Below are positions 33,729 through 45,471 of a stretch of DNA of 64,000 bases, piece after piece. Both the position numbers and the translations under genes were made by a program. Location of the stretch: NCBI RefSeq assembly GCF_000313135.1, contig NW_004457654.1, positions 1,130,730 through 1,194,729 of the forward strand, in the 5' to 3' direction. Every line of letters begins with the position of its first letter. Within the stretch, counting starts at the first letter, position 1. Below the pieces are notes generated by a model, which worked only from the letters and a program-made list of their open reading frames with translations, ran no database searches and had not been told where the DNA came from. This DNA is from Acanthamoeba castellanii str. Neff (Eukaryota > Discosea > Longamoebia > Acanthamoebidae).

Positions 33729-36700
33729 ATGGACTCCTCGTCACTGCGCCTGTCTGGACGAGGAGGAGGCCAGCATCATCTGCACAACCGCAGCGGCGGC
33801 GGAGGCCCGAACGGCGGCGCCACTACGCGCGCATCGCATTCGCCCCTGTGGATTCCGCCCCCCGTGCCCGGCGGCCCTCCAGTCCTGGTGGACACCGTGT
33901 CCGTGGGCGGGCACGCTGCCTACGGCGGGGGCCACGGCGGCATGTCCTACGCTGGCGGGCCTGCTGGAGCCTACGCTCATGCCGCGGCCGCCGCTGCTGC
34001 CGCTGCCGCCGCGGCTGCCGGACTCGACCGACCGTCGTGGTTCGAGATGCGTGCCGTCACGGAGAGCCACGTCAACCACATCGTACCAGTCACTGCCGTG
34101 CTGGCCGACCCTGCCGAGGAGCTCATCTGGTCTGGCCTCGACAATGTACCTCCCTAGGACCCTCATTTTTTTATATGTGCACTATTATTTTTCTTTTATT
34201 GTTTTTAAAAAAATAACAATCCATTTTTTTGGTTGTACCAGGGACGCCTGATTTCGTACATGAGCCCGGGCATGGACCACTACTCCTCGTTCCAAGCCCA
34301 CAAGTCGGCGGTTCGGCAGCTGCACGCCGACCAGGCGGGCATCCTCTCCATCTCCTCCGACACCATTCGGCATCACACGCGCGGTGGCCTGCTCAACTTC
34401 TCCTACAGGCACGCCACGCAGCTCCTCTTGTGGCAACCACATGCCTCTTTGGTGATGATCGGCGCAGAAGACCGCGCTGACGACGATTGACATGTTCGTG
34501 TGCCAATGATGTGGTGGTGGCTGCCACGGCAGTGGGCAAGAGCTGCGTGGCATGCGGTGCGGTGTGTACAGCAATGCCATGAAGTCAGAGATGCTGCTGG
34601 GCGGAGATCTGGCCGCACTCCAGCTCTTTGACCTGTCGCGCTCGCAGGTCGTGAAAGAGGTACCCCACACACCTATGATCAGGGCCTTTTATAGCTGACT
34701 CCGTCTTACCGAGTGAGCTCATTTTTCTTTCTTTCTTTCTTTTTAACTTATGCCTTGAAACCAGATCGACATCGGCACCGCGGTCACTTGTATGCAGCGG
34801 TCCCGGCTCATCTGCTGCGGTGGCAGCAATGGCCAAGTGTCCATGCTCGATCCTCGCACTTACAGGTACAGATCGACGTTTTCGTGGCGCACGCGGTGTG
34901 ACTTGGTCTTGTCTTGAGCTAAGCCCAGGGCTAAACACGGTCGGTTTACTCTCTGGCCGCGGCAGGGTGGAGAACACTGTGGATTGCCATTCGGCGGGGA
35001 TCATGGACCTCGACATCAAGGCCGACCTGCTCGTCACATGCGGCCTCTCCAAAACGCACTCGTACGCGCTGCCGTCACCAATCCGTTACCAACCCGAAGC
35101 ACGTCGTTTTGTTGCTGACACGCGTCTTGGGTCGGCTGGTCGGTGGCGCGCAGCCGAATGGGCCAGACCTATGGGCCCATGCTGGACCCCATGGTCAAGG
35201 TCTACGACGTGCGCACAATGCGGCCGCTGGCGCCCATCGGTAAGTCGGTGGTGGTGGTGGTGGCCGTCGTGTACTTTTGGTGTTTCTTACTCTTTACCTC
35301 TTTCTCGTGTCGTGTGTCGTGTGTCGTGTGTCGTGTGTGTTGCCACGTCCCAGCCTTCCCGCCAGGAGCCTTCCTGCTCAAGTTCCACCCCAAGTTCTCG
35401 TCGAGCCTGTTCATCGTGTCCCAGAATGGGCAGATACAAATCTGCGAGGCGCAGGGCGACCCCACCAGCCTGCAGATGTACCAGGTACGCGTCAACCCAC
35501 CCGCCGGCCAATCGCCAAACAATCAGTTTAATCATAATCTGCCTGGGGTGGGGTTTACCAGGCCGACTGTGGCGGAGACCTGGTGACGTCATTCGATATC
35601 GCCAGCACGGGAGAGTGCCTCATTTTTGCCGACAGTGGAGGGTACACACACTTACGTTAGATATATGTCTGTGCCTGAAGCGCTTGGTGCGCGCTCGCGC
35701 TCGGGAGAATATGAGCTGATATGAGCTGTCCTGTCATATATTTCCAGATATGTACATCAGTGGGCCGACAGAGAAGAAGTGCAGATCAACCAATTCTCGC
35801 TGCCCACTCCCCTCCCCGACAAGCCCTACCGCCCCGCCCCAAAAGCCTACGACGACTCGGGGTATCGTTCATATCATTATTCCTTCTTTTTCTTTTTTGC
35901 TTTATTAATTCTTTTACTGACGCGACAATGTAATTTCTCGATTTCACGACACTGTGTGTGTACGTGCAGTTCTCTGGCCATGTACATACTGCCCCAGACG
36001 GAGGAGCCCTTACTGTCGTCGTGGCCCTTGGCCATGACCTGCGCCGTACCGCGAAAGCCTGCCCCAATACCGCCGCAGATCATCAATAACCTCAAACCGG
36101 TGCGTGACGCGTCTCGTAGTCACATCAATGCCGGCTCGTGGAATGCAGTGCTGATGAGATTGTTACTTCAAAAAATCAGATGGGCAAGTGGCTCGCTGCC
36201 CCCAATGTAGGGCTCAAGCGGAATGCACTCGTCACCGCTGTTGAGCCGCCACGACACAAACGAACACTTCGGATTGATTCGGTACGCACCGACCGACGTT
36301 CTGCCTCTCGTCGCCTGCGCGCAACCAACCAACCAACCAACCGCCAACCCGCCTCAACACTGACCCACACAAACGTGCGCTCGGCACTGATATCAGAATA
36401 AGCCACCAATCATTCCACCGAAGCACTACCGACAGATGGCGATCAAGTACTCCAAAATGGGTGTACAGGATTTCAATTTTGGGTACCGTGTTTCTTCCTG
36501 CCTGCCTCGCAGCACTTCTCTCTCGGTGGCGCTTTCTAGGCTTGCGCGCGCAATGACTGACTCACGGTCCACCGTGTCCGCAGATATTACAACCGCACCA
36601 AGTTCGGCGGTTTGGAAAACTTGCACTCCAATGCCTACATGAACAGTTGCCTTCAGGCGTTCTACTTTATTCCCCAGCTTCGGGTACCTAGCACACACAC

Positions 36701-39700
36701 ACTCACGCACGCACACACGAATGCGAGTTTGTTTTTTGACCTTGATTTCCAATGATGGCTGTAGGCGCACATGCTCAACCACCTGTGCGATGACGAATTT
36801 TGTCTGTGCTGCGAGCTGGGCTTCCTCTTCCACATGCTCGACATCTCGAACGGCGTCAGCTGCGATGCGAGCAACTTCCTCCGCTCGTTCCGTCACATCC
36901 CGCAGGCGACCTCCCTGCTCGAGCCGGCCGAGCCCGACGCCGAGCGCATCACCTACGGCAAGCTGGGCCAGCAGTTCCACCTGGTCATGGTCAACCAGCT
37001 CAATAAGGAGAGCATGAAGAAGGGCGGCGACGGCCGGCCGTCGCCCCGCACTGCGGGCACGCCGCCGACAAGCGGAGGTGCGTCGCCCACACCTGCGGCG
37101 CAGCCGTCGAGCGCGGGAGGCAGCCCGCAGTCACCGCGGAGCGTGGGGCGGTCTTCCGGTGGTGCTCCGCTGGGCGGGAGCGGCGGCAAGGGCGCCGCGG
37201 TCTTGGGCGCCATCGGCCAGGAGAGACGGAACAGCAAACCGCAGCAGTCATTCACCGTATGTCCCGAGCAGCTCGCGCCGCGGCACGCAACGTACCGTTA
37301 CACTCACAGCTGTGTCGTGTGTGTGTGTGTGGCTGTGGGGTGTGGGGTGTCGGGTGTGTGGTCCGCGCACAGAATCCTGGTCTGCTGGACCAGCTGTTCG
37401 GGTCGACGTTCCTTCTACGTACGCGGTGCTCGATGTGCAATTACTCTGTCGTGCGAGACGTGCGAACGTACTCTGTCGAACTGGCATTGCCGCCCAAGCA
37501 GGTGCTCACGCCTCCACTTCTCCGTGTGGCTGCTGAAAGCCAGGCGTCTGAGTCGCGGTGTGTGGTGTGGTGTGGTGTGTGTTGCATTTCTGAACCAATG
37601 CAGGGCCAGGCATGCGACTCGTTCGGAGACACGTTGCGGCACAGCCTCAGTCACGAGTTCACGGCCAACGGGTGGTGCGAAAAGTGCGGCCGAACGCGAC
37701 GGCTCATTCAACGATCACAAATCAAGCACCCGCCCAACATCTTCTGCCTCGCGTTCTCGCTCAAGGACGAGGTACGTCGCCCCAATCATGTCCTGCACTC
37801 ACATCGCACTCGAATTGAGCGCCACTCTTTATATCAGCACGTGCAAGAATGGCAGACGCGCCACGAAGGAGGTGGCGGACCGGACAAGTGGATTCCCCCA
37901 CGGTACACATTCCTCTCCCCCTTCGTTCTTCGTTCTTTTCTTTTTCTCCCTTGGTGCTTCATCTCATGGCTCGTCATCTCAGGTTCAAGCTCAAGAAGGA
38001 GATCATGGGAGATTCCGTTATTGTGGAGGAATGCGACAGCGACGACCAATCAGAGAGTGTTGGGGCAGACGTCTATGAACTGACGGTATGCCATCCCGGG
38101 CAATACACCACATTCCCCACCGCGATCGAGTGTTAATGAAGCTTTAACGATGATCGGTGTGGTGCGTCTCAGTCGGTCGTATGGCACGTCTACAACCCCA
38201 TGGAGCGGGAACCGGCCAAGCGAGGACACCTGGTGGTACACACCAAGGTGCCCCGCTCGTACCATGATAAGGAGAACGTCATCCCGACCGCCGCCGTGAT
38301 GCAGCCGGAGATCGACGAGGCTAGCTGTACGTGCGCGCGCGCGCACACACACACACACACCATAGTAAGATCTGTAACTAACTTTCCTGACTCGCGCAGT
38401 CGCGGAGGAGGCTGAGGTGCCCAACTCCGATTGGTACCTGTTCAACGATTTCCACGTCACGGCCACCCTCCCCGAAGAGGCCTTCACCTTCAACCCGCAG
38501 TGGAAGGTACCACAACTCTGACTGGCCACCAGCGCGCACGCTCGGTTCAATGATTGACACTCGCGCGCGAACACTTTCTTTTAAAAGGTGCCGTGCCTGC
38601 TCTACTACGCACGAGTGGACCTCAACGATCGTGTACCGGTGAACAAGGTGGTGAGTCCCATCACCGAGGACGTGCTCTTTGCCGACAACCCAATGGAACG
38701 GTACCAAATAGCCACCGCACGCACGCTTGAGTGGTCGGGAGGGTGCTGACTACTATCAATCGTTGGCCAGACGCGCGTTGAGCAAACTGCCGCGCACCTT
38801 TGCTCCCTTGACCAGAGAAGATCTGCCCAAGGCGGGCGACATCCTCGCCCTCGACGCCGAGTTCGTGTCCCTACAAACGGTACTTCATCACCTTCACACA
38901 CACACACACACACCATTTTCATCGTCTTCAGTTCAGCTTGGTGTCATCGTGGGTGGGAGAAGGTGATGAACCACAACACACGGCTTCCAAATTTGCTCGC
39001 AAAGTCAAAGTAGAGCTGGCGAGTCTTCTTCTTCGTATGTTCGAGGAAGAATGAAGGACAAGATGTGTTGCGTTGTGGGTGGGCCAAATGGACGACACGA
39101 CGGCGATGCCTAGAGGTCGCTGGCATCGTCCGCGACGGTGTACAGGCTGGGCTCGTGCGGGAAGTCGCCAAACTTGGCCGCCACCGCTTGAAATTCGGGC
39201 GTGGCCACCGCCTTCATGAAGTGCTCGGCGGTTTCCCACTGGGCGACGTTGACCAGCGCGTACTTGGCCTTCGGGTCGGAGTACATAAGCATGCATGTCA
39301 GCAAGTGCGTTTACATTGCCGCACACACGCACACACGCACCTTGGGGTTGAGGCTGCGGTGCAGGTGGGTGGCGATGTAGCCCGGCTGCCTCTTGAGCAC
39401 GGCAGCGGCTTCGCGCCACAGGGCGAGGCACTCGTCCACCCTGCCCTCGGGCACCTCGAACGAGTTGATCAGCGTAACGGGGCTCGGGCTTGCCATCTTT
39501 TATATGAATCTTTTAGTTGTCTGTTTGATGGTGGAGTGGCCGCAAGCTTTGATAGCTTCTTTTTTGTTCTTTTTTCATTTGCAGTTCCCTCTCCTTTTGT
39601 GGTTCTCTCGCCAATTCTACGAAATTGAAAGAACCGCCACCTTTGGTGGTGTGCTTGCTGTGTGGAATTGTGGCGCCAATGGCGGAAACTGCGGTGGCCG

Positions 39701-42569
39701 ACGGCCGGTTGGTTGTTGTGGTTTGACTCAATGGTGGCGTGTATTGCGACAATCAGGAGGAAACGTTCGTCAAGCGGTCGGGCAAGCGAGCGCTGCTGAA
39801 GGCCGGTCACTTCTCTCTGGCGCGTGTGACCACGATCCTCGGCAAGCGACGACATGCTACGAATGAGGCGGACCAAACAGATGATGACGGTGATATCGAC
39901 AGCGAGCCGTTCATGGACGACTACATTGCGCACGACGAGCCCATCGCGGCCTACCTGACGCGGTGGTCGGGCATCTTCCCGGGCGACCTCGACCCCGCCG
40001 TCTCGCCCTACTACGTCACCACGCTCAAGTCGGCCTATCTGAAGCTGCGGTACCTGGTCGACAAGGGCTGCGTGTTCGTGGGACACGGGCTCGACAAGGA
40101 CTTCAGGATCATCAGTACGTAACGCCTCGCCCACGCGCGTCCCCCATCAGCGCGCTTCGCCCACGCGCCCTGTGTCTCATCTTTCACTATCAGACATACT
40201 GGTGCCCCAGGAGCAAGTGCGGGATACGGTGGAGCTCTACCACCTCGACCGACAAAGATATCCTTTACCACCCTTCTTTATTTTTGCCGCTATTTATATG
40301 TGTATTTATTTGTTTATTTATTTATTTATTTATTTAGTAGTGGTATTGTTATAATTATTAGTCTAGGATTATTGTGCTTCGTGTGGTGTTTGTAATCCTT
40401 GACTCGGCCTACGAAGCTCTCTCTGCGCTTCCTTGCCTCGCACCTGCTCAACATGAGCATCCAGACCGAGACCCACTGCTCGGAGGAGGACGCACACGCG
40501 GTACTCGTCCCCACATGCGCGCAACCGCTCAATGCGTTCTGATCATATGTGTGCAACCACGACGAAGGCGCTGGCCCTGTACCGGATGTACGAGCGGCTG
40601 GTGCGCGAGGGCAAGTTCGACGACACGCTGGCCAACCTCTACGAAATCGGCCGCACGTCGGGCTGGCAGACGAAGCAGGACATGATCGAGGAGGTGCTCC
40701 TCGCCGACGACCAGCTCGGCGACGAAATTCTCGAGGTACTCCTCTCTGACACGACACACGACACACACGACACACATGACACACACGGCACACACGACAG
40801 CTTTTTCTGACTCGGCCTCGGGCTGCGCACCACCACAGGCCGACGCCCCGAACGACTACGGCGAACTGGTGCTATCCGGGGAAGAGCGGTCGGCCGAGGA
40901 GCCCGTTCTCGAGGACTACATGGGCGCGTCTCAAGAGGGCCAGGAGCAGGAGCAGGAGGAAGAGGACGAAGACGACGACGACGAGGCCGCGGTGTCGCTC
41001 GGTTACGATCCGCTGTTGGAGCAGCTGAAGGATCTGGGCCTGGACAAGGACGACGACGATGATAAGGAGGAGGACAAAAACGACCAAGGCTATGACGACC
41101 CTGGCCAGGCTGTTGGGGAAGACGGCGAGCTCGATTGCGCCGCTGACGACGCGAGCGATCCTCCCGCGCCCAGCAGTGCCGGCTTCTATGACGTACGTCG
41201 AGACGCTGCCGCCGGGGCACTCCCCGCCGAGCAGCACCTGACGCACGTTGCCGCGCAGCACGCGCAGCAGCGACGGCCCAGCGCTGGAAGAGAATTTGAC
41301 TCTGCGCTGCCTTCGGTGTCGGTGATGACTGCGCACGGGCATCATCGCGTGCAGGGGACGGTCCGCGAGCAGAACGCGCTGCACGCCCGCGCGAGGGCGG
41401 AACAACCCGACGACGATGCAGAAGGCCAGCAGGCGGCGGCCCGGCACGAGCAGCTGGGGGAGGGGGCCGGTGGCGCCTACTCTGCGCCACCGTCGTTCAA
41501 CCGCGCGACGGGTTCGCCCAACGGCTACTCGGCTGGTATGCCGCCGCAGCAGCAGCCGCAGCACATGTTGTCAGGCGGTACGTGTTCTGTCGCAGCTGTG
41601 TTGTGTCGCGCGTGTGTGATTGTGGCTCATTATGGTCCTGGGCTGCTGCAGGCCACTTTCCGCGCGTTGGCTACGAGCCCACGCTGTACCATGCATCGCC
41701 ACAGCAGCCCTACCAACAGCAGGTGGGTCGAGCTGGCAGATCGCTCTCTCGCTGGCCTCTTTCTAATTTCCCCGTTTGAGCGTGTGACACCACACACACA
41801 CACACACACACAGCCACAATATCAGGGGGCGCCGCGTGCGCAACAGCAACAACAGCAGCCGCACTACAGCTCGGGCATGAATCCCTACCCGGGACAGCCG
41901 CAAATGGCTCAGCTTCACGGACAGGTGCACCCCCCCCCGCGCCCTCTCGTCGTGACCCGAGGTTTTTCCATTTTTCGTTCGCTGTTGCGTGTGGGTGGTG
42001 AGTTGACTCTCGCGGCAACATCCACCCCAGATGCTGATGCAGGGTCAACAGTTCTACCCGCAGCAGGTGCGTGGTGTGATCAACATTGGGTTGGTCTTGT
42101 GTGAATTCGAAGAAAGAGACTCACGACCGACACGCACACGACACACAGCAATTCCAACAGCAGATGGGCTACGGTACGGCCCAAGCGCAATACCAACCCG
42201 CGGCGCAGGAGCTGCACCACGCCAGCCAGCAGCAGGCACAAGCCCAGGCGCGGGCCAAGGCGCAGTTCCAGGCGCAGCTACAGGCCCAGATGCAGGCCCA
42301 ATACCAGGCTGCGGTACGCGACCAAAGCCCCCACATGACGAATGAATGATGACACCATTGCTGTCCGTGAGAGTATCGATTCTTCACCCCCTCCGTGATT
42401 TTGTGTGCTCTTCACTCCTTGAACTTACCAATTGCGTGTGATGCACAACACACAGCAATACCAGAGTGCACAGCAGCAGTACCATCAGAGCCAGCAACAG
42501 CAGTACCACCAACAGCAGGCCCAGAAGCAGCAGCAACAACAACAGCAGGGCATGCGCTACTCGCCCTAA
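33729..42569 (+). CDS. PAN2: PAN2, catalytic subunit of the PAN2-PAN3 deadenylase
   Basis: Longest gene of the window, from ATG 33729 (MDSSSLRLSGRGG) to TAA 42567-42569. Order: Gly/Ala-rich N-terminus with a poly-Ala run; WD40-like propeller (GRLISYMSPGMDHY, SFQAHKSAVRQLHADQAG); UCH-like pseudo-protease (FGGLENLHSNAYMNSCLQAF, with CSMCNYSVVRD and CEKCGRTRR zinc pairs); then the DEDDh exonuclease: LALDAEFV (38850), PFMDDYIAHDEP, WSGIFPGDLDP, FVGHGLDKDF, DTVELYHLDRQR and HCSEEDAHA. PAN2 trims mRNA poly(A) tails with PAN3. The key acidic residues and the final His/Asp are present, so it should be active. Beyond the usual C-terminus it carries an unusual extension: an acidic block (about 40915-41170) and a Gln-rich tail ending QQQGMRYSP. 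The intron after LALDAEFVSLQT (38880-39756) contains a complete gene on the other strand. Confidence 0.92.
39110..39496 (-). CDS. ABM-domain (antibiotic biosynthesis monooxygenase-like) protein, nested in PAN2
   Basis: Minus strand, ATG 39496 (MASPSPVTLINSFEVPEG). Exon 1 (39496-39341) and exon 2 (about 39265-39110, end VADDASDL). The ferredoxin-like ABM fold is recognisable: INSFEVPEGRVDECLALW, LKRQPGYIATHLHRSL, then KYALVNVAQWETAEHFMKAV. About 105 residues, the usual size for a single ABM domain. Members include small cofactor-free monooxygenases and haem-degrading or unknown-function proteins; the substrate here cannot be told. The whole gene, with its own intron, lies within an 877-nt intron of PAN2 on the opposite strand. 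Confidence 0.85.
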
Positions 42570-42740
42570 CCATCGCACCACCGTCCACTTGACCCAGGCA
42601 CCACCAGCACCAACATTACACTTGTAAATGGTATTTCTTTTTCGATTTTCTCTTTGCCACACTTTTCTTGTCTTTTTCTTGGCCAAACAACAGCTCAGCA
42701 CAATCGATTAGCGGACGGTTGATGCGCCCGGTGGTAGGAG

Positions 42741-44038
42741 ATGAACATTACAAAGGAGATCCAGCGCATTAATGAGCGAGAGGCGGCACTGGGTTTGAAG
42801 GCCTCGTGGCACGACGAGTACGCCAACTCGCCCTACATATTCGTGGGCAATCTCGACCATGGGCTCACTGAAGGCGACATCGTTGCCGTTTTCGAGCAGT
42901 ACGTTCTTCTCCCTGCCGCGCGATCTCCCGTGTCTTGCTCCGTTCATTGTTTCGCTTCAATGTGGCCCACTATCTGATTTAATAACGAATGGCCAGATAT
43001 GGGCGAGTGCGCGACCTGAATCGTGCGCGGGACAAGAAGACGGGGGACCCGAAGGGCTTCGCCTTTCTCGGCTATCAGGACCCGCGCAGCTGCATACTCG
43101 CCGTCGACAACCTCAACGGCATTCAGGTACGCTTCCTTCCTCCTCCTGCGGTGCGCCGCGTGCGTGTGCGTGCGGTGGTGTTGTGTGCGTGTGCGGTGGT
43201 GTGCCGTAACCGACCGCGAGAGCTGACCGCGGCCTCAACAATCACCGCACGCACGCAGTTGGTAGGGCGCACGCTGCGGGTGGACCACGTCAAGAACTAC
43301 AAGCCGCCGAAGGACGAAGAGGAGGAAAAGAAGAAGAAACGGAAGGCCGAGGGCGAAGAGGTGAGCGACAACGAGAGCGACGACAGCGATGGTGACGGCG
43401 ATGAAGAGGACGAGGTCAAGCGTCAACGGAGGAAGGAGAAGCGAGAGAAGAAGCGCAGGAAGAAGGAGGAGAAGAAGCTCAAGAAGGCGGCCAAGCGAGC
43501 GGCCAAGATGAAGGCCCTGGCAGCCGCTGCTGGCCAGGCCTCGGGAGAGGAGCTGGTGGGCAGCATCGCCGAAGCACACGGAGAGAGCAAGCCACCGGCG
43601 GCCACCGGTGCCTTGCCGGAGGAGAAGACCATCACCACGCCGGCCGAGCCGGCTGCAGCGAAGCTGGTCGATGAGGCGCGGCGTACCAGAGCGGGCAGCG
43701 GCGCCAGGGAAGACACTACTAGTGAGAGAGGCCGCAGGAGTCGAAGCCGGAGCCGCAGCCGCAGCCGCGACCGGGGCAGAGAACGCGACGGGAGGGATCG
43801 CCGAGACGGAGGCGAGAGAAGGAGGGATCGGAGCAGGAGCCGAACGCGGAGCCGGAGCCGAAGCAGGGAGAGGGACCGCCGAGAGCGTGACCGAAGACGT
43901 GATCGCAGCAGGAGCCGAAGCAGGAGCCGGGATGCGAGGAGGAGCGACCGGTACTACCGGAGGGAGGAGCGCAGCGCAAGCAGAGAGCGGGACAGACGCA
44001 GTGACGATCGAGACAGGCGGGAGCGCTATCGCTACTAA
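42741..44038 (+). CDS. RBMX2: RBMX2/Ist3-like RNA-binding splicing factor
   Basis: ATG 42741 (MNITKEIQRINEREAAL) to TAA 44036-44038, three exons. The N-terminus KEIQRINEREAALG and the RRM match the Ist3/Snu17-RBMX2 family: YIFVGNLDHGLTEGDI (RNP2), GDPKGFAFLGYQDPRS (RNP1), GRTLRVDHVKNYKPPK after the RRM. The family binds the Bud13 and Pml1 partners in the RES complex, which acts in spliceosome activation and pre-mRNA retention. The long tail is first Lys/Glu-rich and acidic, then an RS/RD-rich domain (from about 43710) like that of metazoan RBMX2. Introns at about 42900-42995 and 43126-43258 split the RRM. The start lies about 170 bases after the PAN2 stop, in the same direction. Confidence 0.9.
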
Positions 44039-44154
44039 GCCTTCCTTCTTTGCACCCATCCACCATAAGAAACCACACCAGTGCGCTCCAGTTTACATGG
44101 TGAGTGAGGCTGTGCGGTCACATGAACCAGAAGAAAGAAGCAAAAGAGAGGAGT

Positions 44155-44235
44155 GAACGGAGTGGGATTTGAACCCACGCATCCGAAGATAACAGTGCCT
44201 TAAACTGTCGCCTTAGACCGCTCGGCCATCCGTCC
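44155..44235 (-). tRNA. tRNA-Leu (AAG), left copy
   Basis: 81 nt, a class II tRNA with a long variable arm. Acceptor GGACGGA/TCCGTTC with one G:U pair; A box GGCCGAGCGGTCTAAGG; anticodon loop TTAAGGC gives AAG; B box GGTTCAAATCC. TTTT follows as terminator (complement of 44142-44145). Identical to the copy at 45391-45471. Confidence 0.95.
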
Positions 44236-44324
44236 CTCGTTGCACACCGGCCTCCTGCGCCATTATGCGGGATACTGCGTCGGTGGCCTGAGAAAGGCAC
44301 CAAATCGTGCCAAGCAAAAAGATT

Positions 44325-44395
44325 GGTTTCACTGGGGTTCGAACCCAGGACCTACTGCGTGTGAGGCAGACGTGATACCACTACACCATGAAACC
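44325..44395 (-). tRNA. tRNA-Val (CAC), left copy
   Basis: 71 nt. Acceptor GGTTTCA/TGAAACC, D arm GTGTAGTGGTATCAC, anticodon loop CTCACAC gives CAC, T arm GGTTCGAACCC. Downstream run of five T (complement of 44316-44320). Identical to the copy at 45231-45301. Confidence 0.95.
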
Positions 44396-44399
44396 TTGC

Positions 44400-44993
44400 T
44401 TGTGTGCCTCCTAGAGCTGGTTTGGTGGATAACAGGTCGCGCCGCCATGAGCAAGGAGAACAAAAAACTTGCGCTCATTTGAAATGAGAGGTCCAGTCAT
44501 TTTGAAAAGTTAGTTTGTTTGTGAGTTTAAGGCTCTATGAATCGTTTGGACAACACAAAAATGGTTTTAATGTAAAAATAACAAGACAAAATTGGGAGCT
44601 CTTGAGAAATGGCAGATTAAAATACCATCATAATGAGAGATATGATGCTGTAACTGTGCCATCAGTCAAGGTCTGGAATGACCAATTTCTGTCATGTACA
44701 TGTATGTGACAACCAAAAATATATATAAATGAGCACAAGTTAGTGGCTTGGGCAGTTTGGTCCTGCCCAACAAATTAACCATGCTGCTGTTTTCCATTGC
44801 ACTGGACCTTAATAATATCTTGTGGACCACTGACAGGTGTACAGTATGCAATCTATTAGCAGGATACCAATCACAGATTGAGGAGAATGGTGGTGTGAGA
44901 CTGCTGCAGCAGGTAAGCAGTCAAAGAAGCCTCACACTCCACTATGGAAACCATTTCACCACAATGCACTTTCATGAGGGAAGCAAAAGGCTA
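44400..44993. other. AT-rich spacer inside the tRNA inverted repeat
   Basis: About 590 bases, clearly richer in A and T than the rest of the window, between the left repeat arm and the second tRNA-Pro. Two short frames look mildly protein-like (RQNWELLRNGRLKYHHNERY near 44590; ALDLNNILWTTDRCTVCNLL near 44800), but neither has a family match I know. The base composition differs from all genes around, which may mean foreign or decayed sequence. The segment 45066-45226 on the other side of the tRNA also has no gene. Confidence 0.6.
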
Positions 44994-45065
44994 GGGCGCT
45001 GCCCGGAATCGAACCGGGGCCTCCTGCACCCGAAGCAGGAATTTTACCACTTAACTACAGCGCCT
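44994..45065 (-). tRNA. tRNA-Pro (CGG), copy 2, altered first base
   Basis: 72 nt, identical to the copy at 5851-5922 except that the first tRNA base is A rather than G, leaving an A:C mismatch at the end of the acceptor stem. Anticodon CGG. The 14 bases downstream (GAAGCAAAAGGCTA on the plus strand) also match copy 1, including the TTTT terminator. It may still be expressed or be decaying. Confidence 0.85.
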
Positions 45066-45230
45066 AGCACTACCATCACTCCGGACGCTTCTACTAACGA
45101 ACCGTGTGCGACATTGCCCACAGCCCAGCACTTTTGGTCCAAGGGAGCTACCTTGGGCCTAGGCTTCCCAAGTTTGGTTAACCTACCAATAGTCACAACA
45201 AAATCACAAGCGATAAGTGCAGCCAGGCAA

Positions 45231-45301
45231 GGTTTCATGGTGTAGTGGTATCACGTCTGCCTCACACGCAGTAGGTCCTGGGTTCGAACCCCAGTGAAAC
45301 C
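45231..45301 (+). tRNA. tRNA-Val (CAC), right copy
   Basis: 71 nt, same sequence as 44325-44395 on the other strand. Followed by TTTTT at 45306-45310 as terminator. Confidence 0.95.
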
Positions 45302-45390
45302 AATCTTTTTGCTTGGCACGATTTGGTGCCTTTCTCAGGCCACCGACGCAGTATCCCGCATAATGGCGCAGGAGGCCGGTGTGCAACGAG

Positions 45391-45471
45391 GGACGGATGG
45401 CCGAGCGGTCTAAGGCGACAGTTTAAGGCACTGTTATCTTCGGATGCGTGGGTTCAAATCCCACTCCGTTC
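45391..45471 (+). tRNA. tRNA-Leu (AAG), right copy
   Basis: 81 nt, same sequence as 44155-44235 on the other strand, with anticodon AAG and long variable arm. TTTT at 45481-45484 is the likely terminator. Confidence 0.95.

Larger units (their letters stand above)
44134..44399 (+). repeat. left arm of a 266-bp inverted repeat with tRNA-Leu and tRNA-Val
   Basis: This 266-base segment is the reverse complement of 45227-45492. The match runs from AAAGAAGC at the outer end to TTGC at the inner end, with no gap seen. It contains tRNA-Leu (44155-44235), a joint spacer of 89 bases and tRNA-Val (44325-44395), both on the minus strand. Beyond the outer end the two flanks diverge at once. Confidence 0.92.
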
